Positions 20,126 to 29,238 of a DNA stretch of 62,662 nt are shown here, piece by piece. The translations under genes and the position numbers were made by a program. The stretch spans positions 1-62,662 of the forward strand of contig CAMYKQ010000021.1 of assembly GCA_947259075.1 (NCBI GenBank), written 5' to 3'. Positions within the stretch are counted from its first letter, which is position 1, and each line of letters opens with the position of its first letter. Source of the stretch: an uncultured Gammaproteobacteria bacterium. Its GTDB lineage: Bacteria; Pseudomonadota; Gammaproteobacteria; DRLM01. Under the pieces are notes generated by a model. It did not search any database, was not told the DNA's origin, and worked only from the letters and a program-made list of their open reading frames with translations.

Positions 20126-20899
20126 ATGAAGATCATCAGCGCTAATCTCAACGGCATCCGCTCCGCCGCCAGCAAGGGCTTTTTCGAGTGGATGCTCGGG
20201 CAAAACGCCGATGTGGTGTGCCTGCAAGAGACCAAGGCGCAAGAACACCAGCTTAGTGCCGAGGTGTTGCGCCCGCGGGGTTATTACAGTTATTTCCACG
20301 ACGCGGAGAAAAAAGGCTACAGCGGCGTGGCAGTGTATTGCCGCCGCGAGCCCGATCGCGTGCGCTACGGACTCGGCTGGCCGGATATGGATGCGGAGGG
20401 GCGTTATCTGCAAGTGGACTTCGATAATCTCAGCGTGATCTCTTTGTATCTGCCCTCGGGTTCCAGCAGCCCGGAGCGGCAAGCGGTGAAGTTCGATTTT
20501 TTGGCGCGCTTTCTGCCGGTGTTGCAAGCCCTGCAACTTGAGGGGCGTGACTACATCATCTGCGGCGATTGGAACATCGCCCACAAGCCCATCGATTTGA
20601 AGAACTGGCGCGCGAATCAAAAGAACTCCGGTTTTTTACCGGAAGAACGGGCTTGGCTCGATCAGGTTTTCGATGAGCTGGGCTGGATCGATGGCTTTCG
20701 CGCCGTTAACAGCGAGGCTGAGCAATATACCTGGTGGTCGAATCGCGGCCGCGCGCGGGAAAATAACGTGGGATGGCGCATTGATTATCAAATCGTGCAT
20801 CCGCGTCTCAAAGACAAGATCGTCTCGGCGGCTATTTATAAGGAACAGCGCTTCTCCGATCACGCGCCGTTGGTCATGGAATATGCCGGGGAAATTTGA
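20126..20899 (+). CDS. xth: Exodeoxyribonuclease III (AP endonuclease family)
   Basis: A 257-residue member of the ExoIII/APE family that nicks DNA at abasic sites and trims 3' ends in base excision repair. Motifs: ISANLNGIRSAASKG at the N-terminus, VCLQETKAQ with the metal-binding Glu (~34), CGDWNIAHKPIDLKN (~150), WWSNRGRARENNVGWRIDY, and the catalytic SDHAPLVMEY at the end. It is closer to the ExoA/Crc-like group than to E. coli XthA by length. It is divergent from pyrE. Confidence 0.93.
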   Translation: MKIISANLNGIRSAASKGFFEWMLGQNADVVCLQETKAQEHQLSAEVLRPRGYYSYFHDAEKKGYSGVAVYCRREPDRVRYGLGWPDMDAEGRYLQVDFDNLSVISLYLPSGSSSPERQAVKFDFLARFLPVLQALQLEGRDYIICGDWNIAHKPIDLKNWRANQKNSGFLPEERAWLDQVFDELGWIDGFRAVNSEAEQYTWWSNRGRARENNVGWRIDYQIVHPRLKDKIVSAAIYKEQRFSDHAPLVMEYAGEI

Positions 20900-20916
20900 T
20901 GCGCGTGGCAGTGAGC

Positions 20917-22932
20917 TCAACTCGCCGCGCGCGAGGCGATCGCATCGTGGGTTTCCGTTGCTTGAGGGGCCGTGGGCAAGGGGGTGTGCAGGCGTTCGAT
21001 AATGCGGCTGAGGGTGTCGCGTTCGCGTTCGAGTAGATTGCAGCGTTTTTCCAATTCACGGGTTTTATTATCCAAGGCGTCGCGCGATTCGTTGATCTTG
21101 CACAGTGTTTCCAGGTGCTGATCGAGCTGCTGCTTATTCTCATTCACCTGTTTGACCAAGGGGATCAGGATGCCTTTGAGCCAGGCATCGGTCTCGCGAT
21201 TGGCCTTCATGAATAAGTGCCGTACGTGACTCACCAGGGAGATGAAAAATTTCTTGATGACGAAATGCTGTTCGGTCATGGTGGTGATCGGGCTGTCGCG
21301 GAAGGTCTCGGCCTCTTCGTAGAGCCGCTCCAGCTCGATGCGGTATTTCTTGATCGAGTAAGGTTTGAGTTCGCCGATGGGCAGGTTGTGTTCTTCGTGG
21401 AATTTGCGGTAAATCGCCTGTACTACGTTCTGCGTTTGTTCGGCGAGGGTGCTGACGTGCTGCATGGTATCGCGCGCGCCGTCGAAGAAGGTTTTCATGC
21501 CGCCCTTCATGCCGCCGGTGGTCCAGCTGCCTTCCATGTCTTTACGGGTTTTCGTCACGAGATCATCCACGGCCTTGATGCTGAGGGCGTCGAGCATGGA
21601 TTTTGAATGTTGCATCAAGATGCGGCGGCTGGCTTGAAAGCTTTCCATGTTTTTATTGTACGAGGCTTGGCGCTCGCGGGTCTTGCGCATCAGTCCGGTG
21701 ATGACGTCGGCGTTGCGTCCGCTCAAGGAGTGTAATTCGTTCAGTTGATTTTTCGCCGCCTCCAGGCGTTGAATGACCATTTGCCGTGAGGCACTGATGA
21801 GCTGGTCGATGGAGCCGACGATGGTGTCGCGCACGATAACTTGCTTGGCGGGCAGAATTTTGTCCGCGAGATACGCCTCCAAATCCAATAAACGGCTTTT
21901 AACGAGCAGCTCGTTGTCCTTGCGGATCTTGCCGACCAGGGCCTTTTGCGCCGAGACGGGAAACACGCTGCCGGGGTCGATGCCCAAGAGGCGCGCGGTT
22001 TCCGCGCATTGGTGGCGCACCGATTCGTCCACCTCTTCGGGTTTTTTCATCTCGTCCCACAGGGTGTCGATCTTGTTCAGCGCCGCCACCAGGCCTTTGT
22101 GGCCATTTTTACGATAGGTCTTGATGTGGAACTGCCACATGTCCATATCACTGCGGGTGACGCCGGTGTCGGCGGCCAGCACGAACAGGACCGCATGGGC
22201 ATTGGGTAACATGCTCAGGGTCAATTCGGGTTCACTGCCCAGGGCGTTGAGGCCGGGGGTGTCGAGAATGGACAGGCCTTGCTGCAATAGCGGATGCGGG
22301 AAACTTATCAGAGCGTGGCGCCACATGGGGATGTCGATATGCGTCGCGGGCTCGTCGTCATCCTTGAGGTGCTGGTGCAGTTCTTCGCTGTACAGGCCGA
22401 GTTTTTTGGCATCGTCCAAACTGACGCGCTTGACCTTGACCACTTCGCGCAGTGATTCGGCCATTTGATCCGGCGAGTTCACGTCGAGGGGTATGGTGGT
22501 CCAGCGTTCAGGCTGTAGCTTGAGCTCGGAGATGCTGGTGTCTTCCAGCCGGGTTTCGATGGGCAGCAGACGGATATAGGCTTCGTCGCTTTCCTGATCG
22601 TAAAACAGCTCGGTGGGACACATGGTGGTGCGGCCCGCGTCGGAGGGTAACAGACGGCGCTGATAGTCGGAGAAGAAAATGGCGTTGATCAGCTCGGTCT
22701 TGCCGCGTGAGAATTCAGCGACAAAGGCGATGACTAAGCGATCACCACGCAGGCTTTCAATGCCGTCGTGTATGCGCAGTTCGATTTCCGGGGTCCCCAT
22801 GCGGTGGTCTTCCAACCACTGCTTGTATTCATCGATAGCATGCGCGACCTCGGCCTTCCACCTGTCGAAGGCGCGCATCTGATCCTTGAAATGGCCCTGT
22901 TTTTCCGCCTCGTTATCCACCCTTGAGAGCAT
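20917..22932 (-). CDS. Dynamin-like large GTPase
   Basis: A 671-residue protein with a dynamin-type GTPase domain in the N-terminal third: P-loop VAEFSRGKTELINAIFF (~60), switch Thr region GRTTMCPTE (~100), G3 LSILDTPGLNALGS (~215) and G4 NKID (~290). The C-terminal half is helical and coiled-coil, and residues ~525-580 include a moderately hydrophobic patch. Bacterial dynamin-like proteins remodel or protect membranes; the role here is not known. The ATG at 22932 was chosen because GGAGAA precedes it by a suitable gap. It converges with xth. Confidence 0.85.
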   Translation of the reverse strand: MLSRVDNEAEKQGHFKDQMRAFDRWKAEVAHAIDEYKQWLEDHRMGTPEIELRIHDGIESLRGDRLVIAFVAEFSRGKTELINAIFFSDYQRRLLPSDAGRTTMCPTELFYDQESDEAYIRLLPIETRLEDTSISELKLQPERWTTIPLDVNSPDQMAESLREVVKVKRVSLDDAKKLGLYSEELHQHLKDDDEPATHIDIPMWRHALISFPHPLLQQGLSILDTPGLNALGSEPELTLSMLPNAHAVLFVLAADTGVTRSDMDMWQFHIKTYRKNGHKGLVAALNKIDTLWDEMKKPEEVDESVRHQCAETARLLGIDPGSVFPVSAQKALVGKIRKDNELLVKSRLLDLEAYLADKILPAKQVIVRDTIVGSIDQLISASRQMVIQRLEAAKNQLNELHSLSGRNADVITGLMRKTRERQASYNKNMESFQASRRILMQHSKSMLDALSIKAVDDLVTKTRKDMEGSWTTGGMKGGMKTFFDGARDTMQHVSTLAEQTQNVVQAIYRKFHEEHNLPIGELKPYSIKKYRIELERLYEEAETFRDSPITTMTEQHFVIKKFFISLVSHVRHLFMKANRETDAWLKGILIPLVKQVNENKQQLDQHLETLCKINESRDALDNKTRELEKRCNLLERERDTLSRIIERLHTPLPTAPQATETHDAIASRAAS

Positions 22933-23127
22933 ATTTGTCTTCTCCAAGACGACACCATGGGATGCAAATCCCTACTGGAGTATCGGTCGTTCCTCACTGG
23001 CCTTTAGTGCGTGTACCCGCGCCGCGCTCGAAAGTTAAGCTATAACGAGGTGCTGCGCCGGGGTTATTGGTTCAAGGGTTTGTATCGGCCGCAAGGCCGG
23101 GGGCATTAAGTCTAATTCGGCTTTATT

Positions 23128-23424
23128 TTAGGGTGATGATGGTGATACGCCGGGCGGCAGGCGGCGGGGGGCTTGTATGCGCAGGGATTTTTCCCGGCCG
23201 GTGCTGCCGTTGATGAGGCTGATTTGTGACTTTGCCACCCCGCACAAGGCGCTCACGAAGGCGATGACCGCTTCATTGGCCTTGCCGTCGACCGGCGGGG
23301 CGGTGATGCGCAGTTTGAGTCGGTCGCCGTGCGGGCCGGCGAGCTCGGTCCTCGCCGCCCGTGGTTGCACATGCAGCCGGAGAATCAAATCATTCCCCTC
23401 CCAGCGATACCAGGGCGCGCTCAC
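23128..23424 (-). CDS. yggU: DUF167 family protein (YggU)
   Basis: A 98-residue DUF167/YggU protein: WEGNDLILRLHVQPRAART, then LKLRITAPPVDGKANEAV, the diagnostic stretch. Members are small cytoplasmic proteins of unknown function. It sits 3 nt downstream of yggT in the conserved yggS-proC-yggT-yggU order. Confidence 0.92.
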   Translation of the reverse strand: MSAPWYRWEGNDLILRLHVQPRAARTELAGPHGDRLKLRITAPPVDGKANEAVIAFVSALCGVAKSQISLINGSTGREKSLRIQAPRRLPPGVSPSSP

Positions 23425-23427
23425 GGA

Positions 23428-24003
23428 TTAAATAAGATGGTGGCCGAAATTCACCAGCGGGGCGATGACCAGCATCTTCATGAGTTGCAGCACGACCAGC
23501 GCCAGTAAAGGTGACAGGTCGATGCCGGAAATGGGCGGGATGATGCGCCGCGCCGGGGCCAGCACCGGTTCGGTGATGCGTTGCAGCAAGGCGGTAGCGG
23601 GGTTGTGCGTGGCGGGCGCCACCCAGCTCAATACCACTTGAATCAAGATGCCGATGACGAAGATATTCAGTACGAGATTGAGCAGTTCACCGATCGCCGT
23701 GACGAATAAACCGCCGATGGGCATCGCGCGGCCCAACGCCATATTCGCCAAGAATAACTCCAGCATTTGCAGTGCGATCAACAAGACGATGGACGCGAGG
23801 TCGACGCCGCCCCAGCCGGGGATGATGCGCCGCAGCGGCCGTAATGGCGGATTGGTGATCTTCACCAGAAACTGCGAAATGGGGTTGTAAAAATCCGCGC
23901 GCACCCATTGCAGGATGAGCCGCAGCATCACGGCGAATAAATACAAACCGAATACGGTATTAATTAAAAAGAGCGCGGAGGCCGCGAAGTATTGGTTTTC
24001 CAT
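23428..24003 (-). CDS. yggT: YggT family membrane protein
   Basis: A 191-residue protein with two copies of the YGGT repeat, each a helix pair joined by PLRPLRRIIPGWGGVDLASI (first) or PVLAPARRIIPPISGIDLSP (second). YggT proteins have been linked to osmotic tolerance and, in other lineages, to cell division or photosystem assembly, but the mechanism is unclear. The ATG directly abuts the proC stop codon, so translational coupling is likely. Confidence 0.93.
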   Translation of the reverse strand: MENQYFAASALFLINTVFGLYLFAVMLRLILQWVRADFYNPISQFLVKITNPPLRPLRRIIPGWGGVDLASIVLLIALQMLELFLANMALGRAMPIGGLFVTAIGELLNLVLNIFVIGILIQVVLSWVAPATHNPATALLQRITEPVLAPARRIIPPISGIDLSPLLALVVLQLMKMLVIAPLVNFGHHLI

Positions 24004-24837
24004 TTATTGTTTGTCCCCGCCGAACATCTCGGCCAATTCCACGGAGCGCCGCTGGGCGGCACGCAGGGCTTGCTCGAAACTCGCGGCGAGCCCGTGCTCT
24101 TCCAGCACTTTAATCGCCTGTTCGGTGGTGCCGCCCGGTGAGGTGACGCGGCGGCGCAGCGCGGCGAGTTCCTCGGTGCTCTCCAGCGCCATTTTCGCGG
24201 CGCCGAAGGCGGTTTGCAGGGTGAGCAGACGCGCGGTGGTCTGCGGCAGGCCGAGGGCGCGGCCGGCCTGTTCCATCGCCTCCATCACCAAAAAGAAATA
24301 GGCCGGGCCGCTGCCGGACAGGGCGGTGACCGCGTCCATCAAGCCTTCATCATCCACCCACAAGGTCATGCCCACCGCGCGCAGTATGGATTCCGCCAGG
24401 TCTTTTTGCTCGCGCGTGACCTTGGCATTGGCGAACAGCGCGGTGGCGCCGCTGCCTACCAGCGCCGGGGTGTTGGGCATGCAGCGCACGATGGCGGTCT
24501 GTTCACCCAGCCAGGCCCGCAGGTGTTGTTCGCGAATCCCCGCCGCCACGGAAATGAGCAACGCGGGCCGCGCGCTGAACGCCTGCGCCACGCTGGCGGC
24601 GGCGGCCTTGGCGGCTTGGGGCTTCACCGCCAGCACGATGACCTGCGCCCGGCTCGCCGCCTCGTGGTTGTCGCTGATGCCATGGACGCCGAAATGGGTT
24701 TCATGTCCGCGCAGGGTGGCGGGGTCGGGATCCGCGACCCAGATGCGCTGAGGTTCGACGCCGTCGGCGATGAGGCCGCCGATCAAGCTGCGCGCCATAT
24801 TGCCGCCGCCGATAAAGGCGATGTCTACGTTCTTCAT
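24004..24837 (-). CDS. proC: Pyrroline-5-carboxylate reductase
   Basis: ProC reduces pyrroline-5-carboxylate to proline with NAD(P)H. The 277-residue protein opens with the Rossmann fold IAFIGGGNMARSLIGGL, has VLAVKPQAAKAA and RCMPNTPALVGSGATAL, and the family signature ALSGSGPAYFFLVMEAM near residue 175, then TVTSPGGTTEQ-like VTSPGGTTEQAI. It lies between yggS and yggT on the minus strand, the classical arrangement. Confidence 0.97.
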   Translation of the reverse strand: MKNVDIAFIGGGNMARSLIGGLIADGVEPQRIWVADPDPATLRGHETHFGVHGISDNHEAASRAQVIVLAVKPQAAKAAAASVAQAFSARPALLISVAAGIREQHLRAWLGEQTAIVRCMPNTPALVGSGATALFANAKVTREQKDLAESILRAVGMTLWVDDEGLMDAVTALSGSGPAYFFLVMEAMEQAGRALGLPQTTARLLTLQTAFGAAKMALESTEELAALRRRVTSPGGTTEQAIKVLEEHGLAASFEQALRAAQRRSVELAEMFGGDKQ

Positions 24838-24915
24838 GGCCGGTGCGTTCTCTTCAAGGTGATTGCAGTGCGTTAATGCGAGAAGGTTATCACAAGTGTA
24901 GCCGCTGATAACGCT

Positions 24916-25632
24916 TCAAGCCGGGCCGGGCCGCGCACCGAACAGCGCGGTGCCCACGCGTACCAGGGTGGCGCCTTCGGCGATGGCCGCCTCCAAGTCT
25001 TGCGACATGCCCATCGATAAGGTGTCTAGCGCCAAGCCCTGTTCGTTTAAGGCAGCGAAGGCCTCGCGCAGGGCGCGGAAATGACGGCGCTGCGTGGCGA
25101 AATCATCCGACGCCGGGGGCAGGGTCATCAGGCCGCGCAGACGCAGGCGCGGCAGCGCGGCGACGGCGCGGGCCAAGTCCGGCAGCCGCGCCGGTTCCAC
25201 CCCCGCCTTTTGCGGCTCGCGTCCCACATTAACTTGAATGCAGACATTGAGCGCGGGCAGATGTCCGGGCCGCTGCGCGCTAAGGCGCTCGGCGATTTTC
25301 AGCCGGTCGATGCCGTGCACCCAGGCGAAGGAGTGGGCGACGGCGAGGGTTTTGTTCGCTTGCAGCACCCCGGTGAAATGCCAAGTAATGCCGGCGTCCG
25401 CCAAGGCCGCGAGTTTGGGCAGGGCCTCTTGCAAATAACTTTCGCCGAAGTCCCGCTGGCCGGTGGTGATGGCGGCGGCAATGCGCTCGACGGGCTGCGT
25501 CTTGCTGACGGCGACCAGCGTCACCGTGCCGGGCGTGCGGGCGTAGCGCAGTTCCGCGGCGGCGATGCGCGCGCGCACGGCGGCGAAGCGCGCCGCGGTG
25601 TGAGTTTTGATGTTGTCCGTGCCGTCGTTCAT
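24916..25632 (-). CDS. yggS: Pyridoxal phosphate homeostasis protein (YggS/PLPBP)
   Basis: A 238-residue PLP-binding protein of the COG0325 family, which buffers free pyridoxal phosphate and affects amino acid pools rather than acting as an enzyme. The PLP lysine lies in LVAVSKTQPVERI (~45). Other family motifs are FGESYLQEALPKL, WHFTGVLQANK, LMTLPP and SMGMSQDLEAAIAEGATLVR. It is the first gene of the yggS-proC-yggT-yggU cluster and divergent from pilT, as in many Gammaproteobacteria. Confidence 0.96.
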   Translation of the reverse strand: MNDGTDNIKTHTAARFAAVRARIAAAELRYARTPGTVTLVAVSKTQPVERIAAAITTGQRDFGESYLQEALPKLAALADAGITWHFTGVLQANKTLAVAHSFAWVHGIDRLKIAERLSAQRPGHLPALNVCIQVNVGREPQKAGVEPARLPDLARAVAALPRLRLRGLMTLPPASDDFATQRRHFRALREAFAALNEQGLALDTLSMGMSQDLEAAIAEGATLVRVGTALFGARPGPA

Positions 25633-25669
25633 GAAGTTGAGTGCGCCAAGGCGGGCGGGCGCCGCCGTG

Positions 25670-25684
25670 GCGCTGTGCTATGGT
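25670..25684 (+). promoter_or_regulatory. Candidate extended -10 promoter upstream of pilT
   Basis: GCGCTGTGCTATGGT contains TGCTATGGT (TG at 25676-25677, hexamer TATGGT at 25679-25684), an extended -10 element about 100 nt before pilT. The same 11-mer GCGCTGTGCTA occurs twice upstream of lpxC. No consensus -35 is evident. Confidence 0.4.
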
Positions 25685-25781
25685 ATCAAGAACACGGTGC
25701 CGCTGCCGCTAAGGATGCAAGAGTTTATTGTTCGCTAACGGTTTAGTTGATTTTAAAGAACCAGCGTGAGGGAGATCAGCG

Positions 25782-26819
25782 ATGGATATTGCCGAGTTAC
25801 TCGCTTTCAGTGTCAAGAACGCGGCTTCTGACTTGCACTTGTCGGCGGGCCTGCCGCCGATGATCCGTGTCGATGGTGATGTGCGCCGCATCAACGTGCC
25901 GCCACTGGACAACAAGGCGGTGCATGCCATGTTGTACGACATCATGAACGACAAGCAGCGTAAGGATTTCGAGGAATTCCTCGAGACCGACTTCTCCTTC
26001 GAGATTCCCGGCCTGGCGCGCTTCCGCGTCAATGCCTTCAATCACAATCGCGGCGTCGGCGGGGTGTTCCGTACCATTCCTTCCAATATTTTGTCGTTGG
26101 AGGAATTAGGCGCGCCGCAGGTGTTCAAAACAATCGCCGACAATCCGCGCGGCCTGGTGCTGGTCACCGGTCCCACCGGCTCGGGCAAGTCCACCACCCT
26201 CGCGGCGATGATCGATTACAAGAACAACACCGAGTTCGGCCACATCCTCACCATCGAGGACCCCATCGAATTCGTCCATACTAGTAAGAAGTGCCTGGTC
26301 AACCAGCGCGAGGTGCATCGCGATACCCTCGGTTTCAACGAGTCGCTGCGTTCCGCTTTGCGTGAAGATCCCGACATCATTCTGGTGGGCGAAATGCGCG
26401 ACCCGGAGACCATTCGCTTGGCGCTCACCGCCGCCGAGACCGGCCACTTGGTGTTCGGCACCTTGCACACCAGCTCCGCCGCCAAGACCATCGACCGTAT
26501 CGTCGACGTGTTCCCCGCCGCGGAAAAGGAGATGACCCGATCGATGTTGTCCGAATCGCTGCGCGCGGTGATTTCACAAACGCTGTTGAAGAAGACCGGC
26601 GGCGGCCGCGCCGCGGCACATGAAATCATGATCGGCACCCCCGCCATCCGTAACTTGATACGCGAGGCGAAGATTCCGCAGATGTATTCGGCGATTCAAA
26701 CCGGACAGAACGTCGGCATGCAGACCCTCGATCAATGTTTGCAGGACATGGTGCGCCGCGGCGTGGTGAGCAAACAAGAAGCCGCGATGAAGGCCGCCAA
26801 CAAGGACACCTTCCAATAA
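25782..26819 (+). CDS. pilT: Type IV pilus retraction ATPase PilT
   Basis: PilT is the hexameric ATPase that depolymerises type IV pili and powers twitching motility and DNA uptake. The 345-residue protein shows LLAFSVKNAASDLHLSAGLP at the N-terminus, Walker A TGPTGSGKSTTLAAM (~135), the Asp box, Walker B DIILVGEMRDPETI, the His box TGHLVFGTLHTSSAAKTIDR, and the PilT-specific AIRNLIREAK (~290). The ribosome-binding site GAGGGAG precedes the ATG. pilU is not adjacent; an ABC transporter cluster follows convergently. Confidence 0.98.
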   Translation: MDIAELLAFSVKNAASDLHLSAGLPPMIRVDGDVRRINVPPLDNKAVHAMLYDIMNDKQRKDFEEFLETDFSFEIPGLARFRVNAFNHNRGVGGVFRTIPSNILSLEELGAPQVFKTIADNPRGLVLVTGPTGSGKSTTLAAMIDYKNNTEFGHILTIEDPIEFVHTSKKCLVNQREVHRDTLGFNESLRSALREDPDIILVGEMRDPETIRLALTAAETGHLVFGTLHTSSAAKTIDRIVDVFPAAEKEMTRSMLSESLRAVISQTLLKKTGGGRAAAHEIMIGTPAIRNLIREAKIPQMYSAIQTGQNVGMQTLDQCLQDMVRRGVVSKQEAAMKAANKDTFQ

Positions 26820-26840
26820 CTTTTTGCGGCGACGCCGCCT

Positions 26841-27620
26841 TTATGGCGGCATCGCCGGCACCCAGGCATCGCCGTCGGGGCCGCGCAGGCGGTGCAGACG
26901 ATGACCGTAGAGCCCTTGCAAATTTTCCTCGTTCAATAATTCCGCCGCCGCGCCGGCGCGTGTCGCGCCGTTGCCGTAAATCAACAAGACGTGATCGCAG
27001 TAACGCGCCGCGGCGGTGAGATCGTGCAACACCATCACCAAGGCGCGCGCGGCTTGCCGCGTTTGCGCGGCGAACAAGGCCATCACCGCGGTTTGATGAT
27101 GCAGATCGAGATGATTGGTCGGCTCGTCCAAGGCGAACAGCGCCGGGTTTTGGCACAGCACCGCGGCCAAGGCCACCCGCCGCCGCTCACCGCCGGAGAG
27201 GGTGCCGATGAGGCGGGTTTCAAAGCCCGCCAAATCCACCGCCGCCAGCGCCGCCGTCGCCTGGCGGTAATCGGCCTCGCCCTCCCATTGCCAGCGGCCG
27301 AGGTGAGGGTGGCGGCCGATCATGACCGTTTCCAGCACGGTGCTGGGAAAGGGGTCGTCCTGGTTTTGCAGCAGGGTGCCGAGCACGCGCGCCAACTCTT
27401 TTGGTTTCCACGTGGCGAGCGGCTGGCCTTTAATTAGGATTGCGCCGCCCTCCGCCGGACGCAGGCCGGTGAGGGTGTGCAGCAGCGTGGTCTTGCCCGC
27501 GCCGTTGGGGCCGAGCAGCGCCCAGCGTTGCCCGGCGGCGATGACGAGATCGAGACCGCGGCACACCGTCTTGCCAGCGATGCTGACGGACAACCCCCGC
27601 GTTTCCAGTAGCACGCTCAT
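26841..27620 (-). CDS. ABC transporter ATP-binding protein (FecE/BtuD type)
   Basis: A 259-residue ATPase of the iron-siderophore/cobalamin importer class. It has Walker A LLGPNGAGKTTLLHTL (~35), a Q-loop LLQNQDDPFP, signature TLSGGERRRVALAAVL, Walker B ALFALDEPTNHLD and the H-loop VMVLHDLTAAARYCDH. Its ATG overlaps the permease stop by 4 nt, so they form one operon. The metal chelate carried cannot be determined; cobalamin, haem and siderophores are all possible. Confidence 0.88.
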   Translation of the reverse strand: MSVLLETRGLSVSIAGKTVCRGLDLVIAAGQRWALLGPNGAGKTTLLHTLTGLRPAEGGAILIKGQPLATWKPKELARVLGTLLQNQDDPFPSTVLETVMIGRHPHLGRWQWEGEADYRQATAALAAVDLAGFETRLIGTLSGGERRRVALAAVLCQNPALFALDEPTNHLDLHHQTAVMALFAAQTRQAARALVMVLHDLTAAARYCDHVLLIYGNGATRAGAAAELLNEENLQGLYGHRLHRLRGPDGDAWVPAMPP

Positions 27621-28588
27621 CCGCCTCTCCGGTTGAGCAGGTAGAGAAACACCGGCACGCCGAGCAGGGCGGTGAGGACCCCCACCGGCAGTTGTTGCGG
27701 CGCCAGCAGCGTGCGCGCCAGGGTGTCGGCGGCGGTGAGGAGGCTGCCGCCCAGCAACACGGCGCCGGGCAGTAGTATGCGGTGATCGCCGCCCGCCACC
27801 AGCCGCAGCAGATGGGGCACGATGAGTCCGACGAAGCCCACGGCGCCCGCCAGGGTGACGGCCGCGGCGGTGAGCAATGAGGCGATGACGTACAGCAAAG
27901 GAAACAGCGCGGCCACCGGCACGCCGAGGGCGCGGGCCTGCAGATCACCGCGGGAGAGCACATTGAGATCGCGGGCCAGGGTGAGTGCCACGGCCAGCCC
28001 CAGCGCCAGCACCCCCCAGGCCTCGGCGGGGTTTGCCGCGAATTCCAAGTCACCCATTAGCCAAAACAGCATGCCGCGCAGCGTGGTGTCGGGGCTGATC
28101 GCCAAAATAAAACCGATCAGCGCCGCCCAGCCGGAGGAGATCACCACCCCGGTGAGCAGCAAGCGTACCGGGGTCCAGCTGCCGCGCCGCCGCGCGAGGG
28201 CGAAGACCAGCAGCATGGTGAATAAGGCGCCGCCGAAAGCCGCGCCGCTGAGCACGGCGCCGCTGAGGCCCAAGAGCATGGCACTGAGCGTGGCCACCGC
28301 CGCGCCGCCGGAGACCCCGAGGATGTAGGGATCCGCCAGCGGGTTGCGCAGCAGTACCTGCATCAGCGCGCCGGCGAGGGCCAGCAGCCCGCCCACGGCG
28401 AAGGCGCTGAGGGCGCGGGGCAGGCGCAGTTCGAAGAACACGGTTTGTTGCAGGGTGTCACCGCCGCCAAGCATGAGTGCCCACAAGGTGGCCGGGCTGA
28501 TATTGACGCTGCCGCTGATCAGCGCGGCGCCGAGACAGGTGCCACTGAGCAGCGTCAGGCCGGCGAGCAGCGCGGGGGGGCGGATCAT
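27617..28588 (-). CDS. FecCD family ABC transporter permease
   Basis: A 323-residue, roughly ten-helix permease of the FecCD/BtuC family. Diagnostic pieces are LRLPRALSAFAVGGLLALAG, NPLADPYILGVSGGAAVA and the cytoplasmic coupling segment GAVGFVGLIVPHLLRLV. It would import a metal chelate or vitamin B12 together with the downstream ATPase. No periplasmic binding-protein or TonB receptor gene is adjacent. It overlaps the upstream HAD gene by 4 nt. Confidence 0.9.
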   Translation of the reverse strand: MIRPPALLAGLTLLSGTCLGAALISGSVNISPATLWALMLGGGDTLQQTVFFELRLPRALSAFAVGGLLALAGALMQVLLRNPLADPYILGVSGGAAVATLSAMLLGLSGAVLSGAAFGGALFTMLLVFALARRRGSWTPVRLLLTGVVISSGWAALIGFILAISPDTTLRGMLFWLMGDLEFAANPAEAWGVLALGLAVALTLARDLNVLSRGDLQARALGVPVAALFPLLYVIASLLTAAAVTLAGAVGFVGLIVPHLLRLVAGGDHRILLPGAVLLGGSLLTAADTLARTLLAPQQLPVGVLTALLGVPVFLYLLNRRGG

Positions 28589-29238
28589 CGCAGGCTGATG
28601 ACGGGCCAGCCCTTGGCCTCGGCATGGGCGCGCAGGGTGTCATCCGGGTCGACGGCGACGGGGCGGGGGACCAAGTCGAGCAGGGGCAGGTCATTGTGCG
28701 AGTCGCTGTAAAACCAAGCGTCCGCCAGATTGTGGCCGGTTTCGTTCAGCCAGGCATGGAGCCGCTGTACCTTGCCCTCGCGGAAGGTCGGGATGCCGGC
28801 GACGCGGCCGGTGTAGCGGCCGTCGATCATCTCCGGGTCGGTGGCCAGCATATCGTCCACGCCTAAGGCGGCGGCGATGGGCTCGGTGACGAAGCGGTTG
28901 GTGGCGGTAATGATGAGTAAATGATGGCCTTGGCGCCGGTGCCGTTCCACCAGATTGCGCGCGGCAGGGAGGATGATGGGCGCGATTTTCTCCGCCATGA
29001 AGCGCTCGCGCAGGGCCAGCAGCCGCGGGGCGGGGGTCTCCGCCAGCGGGCGCAGCGAGAAGGTGAGAAACTCGAAGATGTCGAGGGTGCCAGCGCGGTA
29101 TTCGTCGTAGAACCGCTGGTTTTCCCGTTCGTAGTAGGCGCCATCGACGAGGCCGTTTGCTACCAGATAGTTACCCCAAAGATAGTCGCTGTCCCCGCCC
29201 AGCAGGGTGTTGTCCAAATCGAAAATGGCTAAAGTCAC
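28585..29238 (-). CDS. HAD-superfamily hydrolase, subfamily IB (SerB-like)
   Basis: A 217-residue phosphatase with the HAD motifs AIFDLDNTLLGGDSDYLW (nucleophile Asp near residue 6), LLIITATNRF, and WFYSDSHNDLPLLDLV. The helical cap lies between them. Members dephosphorylate small phosphoesters, and a physiological substrate cannot be assigned. The frame is open to 29388, but the GTG at 29238 is preceded by GAGAGCAGG and gives the family-typical N-terminus MTLAIFDLDNT. Its 3' end overlaps the permease start. It is divergent from rppH, a pairing frequent in Gammaproteobacteria. Confidence 0.88.
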   Translation of the reverse strand: MTLAIFDLDNTLLGGDSDYLWGNYLVANGLVDGAYYERENQRFYDEYRAGTLDIFEFLTFSLRPLAETPAPRLLALRERFMAEKIAPIILPAARNLVERHRRQGHHLLIITATNRFVTEPIAAALGVDDMLATDPEMIDGRYTGRVAGIPTFREGKVQRLHAWLNETGHNLADAWFYSDSHNDLPLLDLVPRPVAVDPDDTLRAHAEAKGWPVISLR

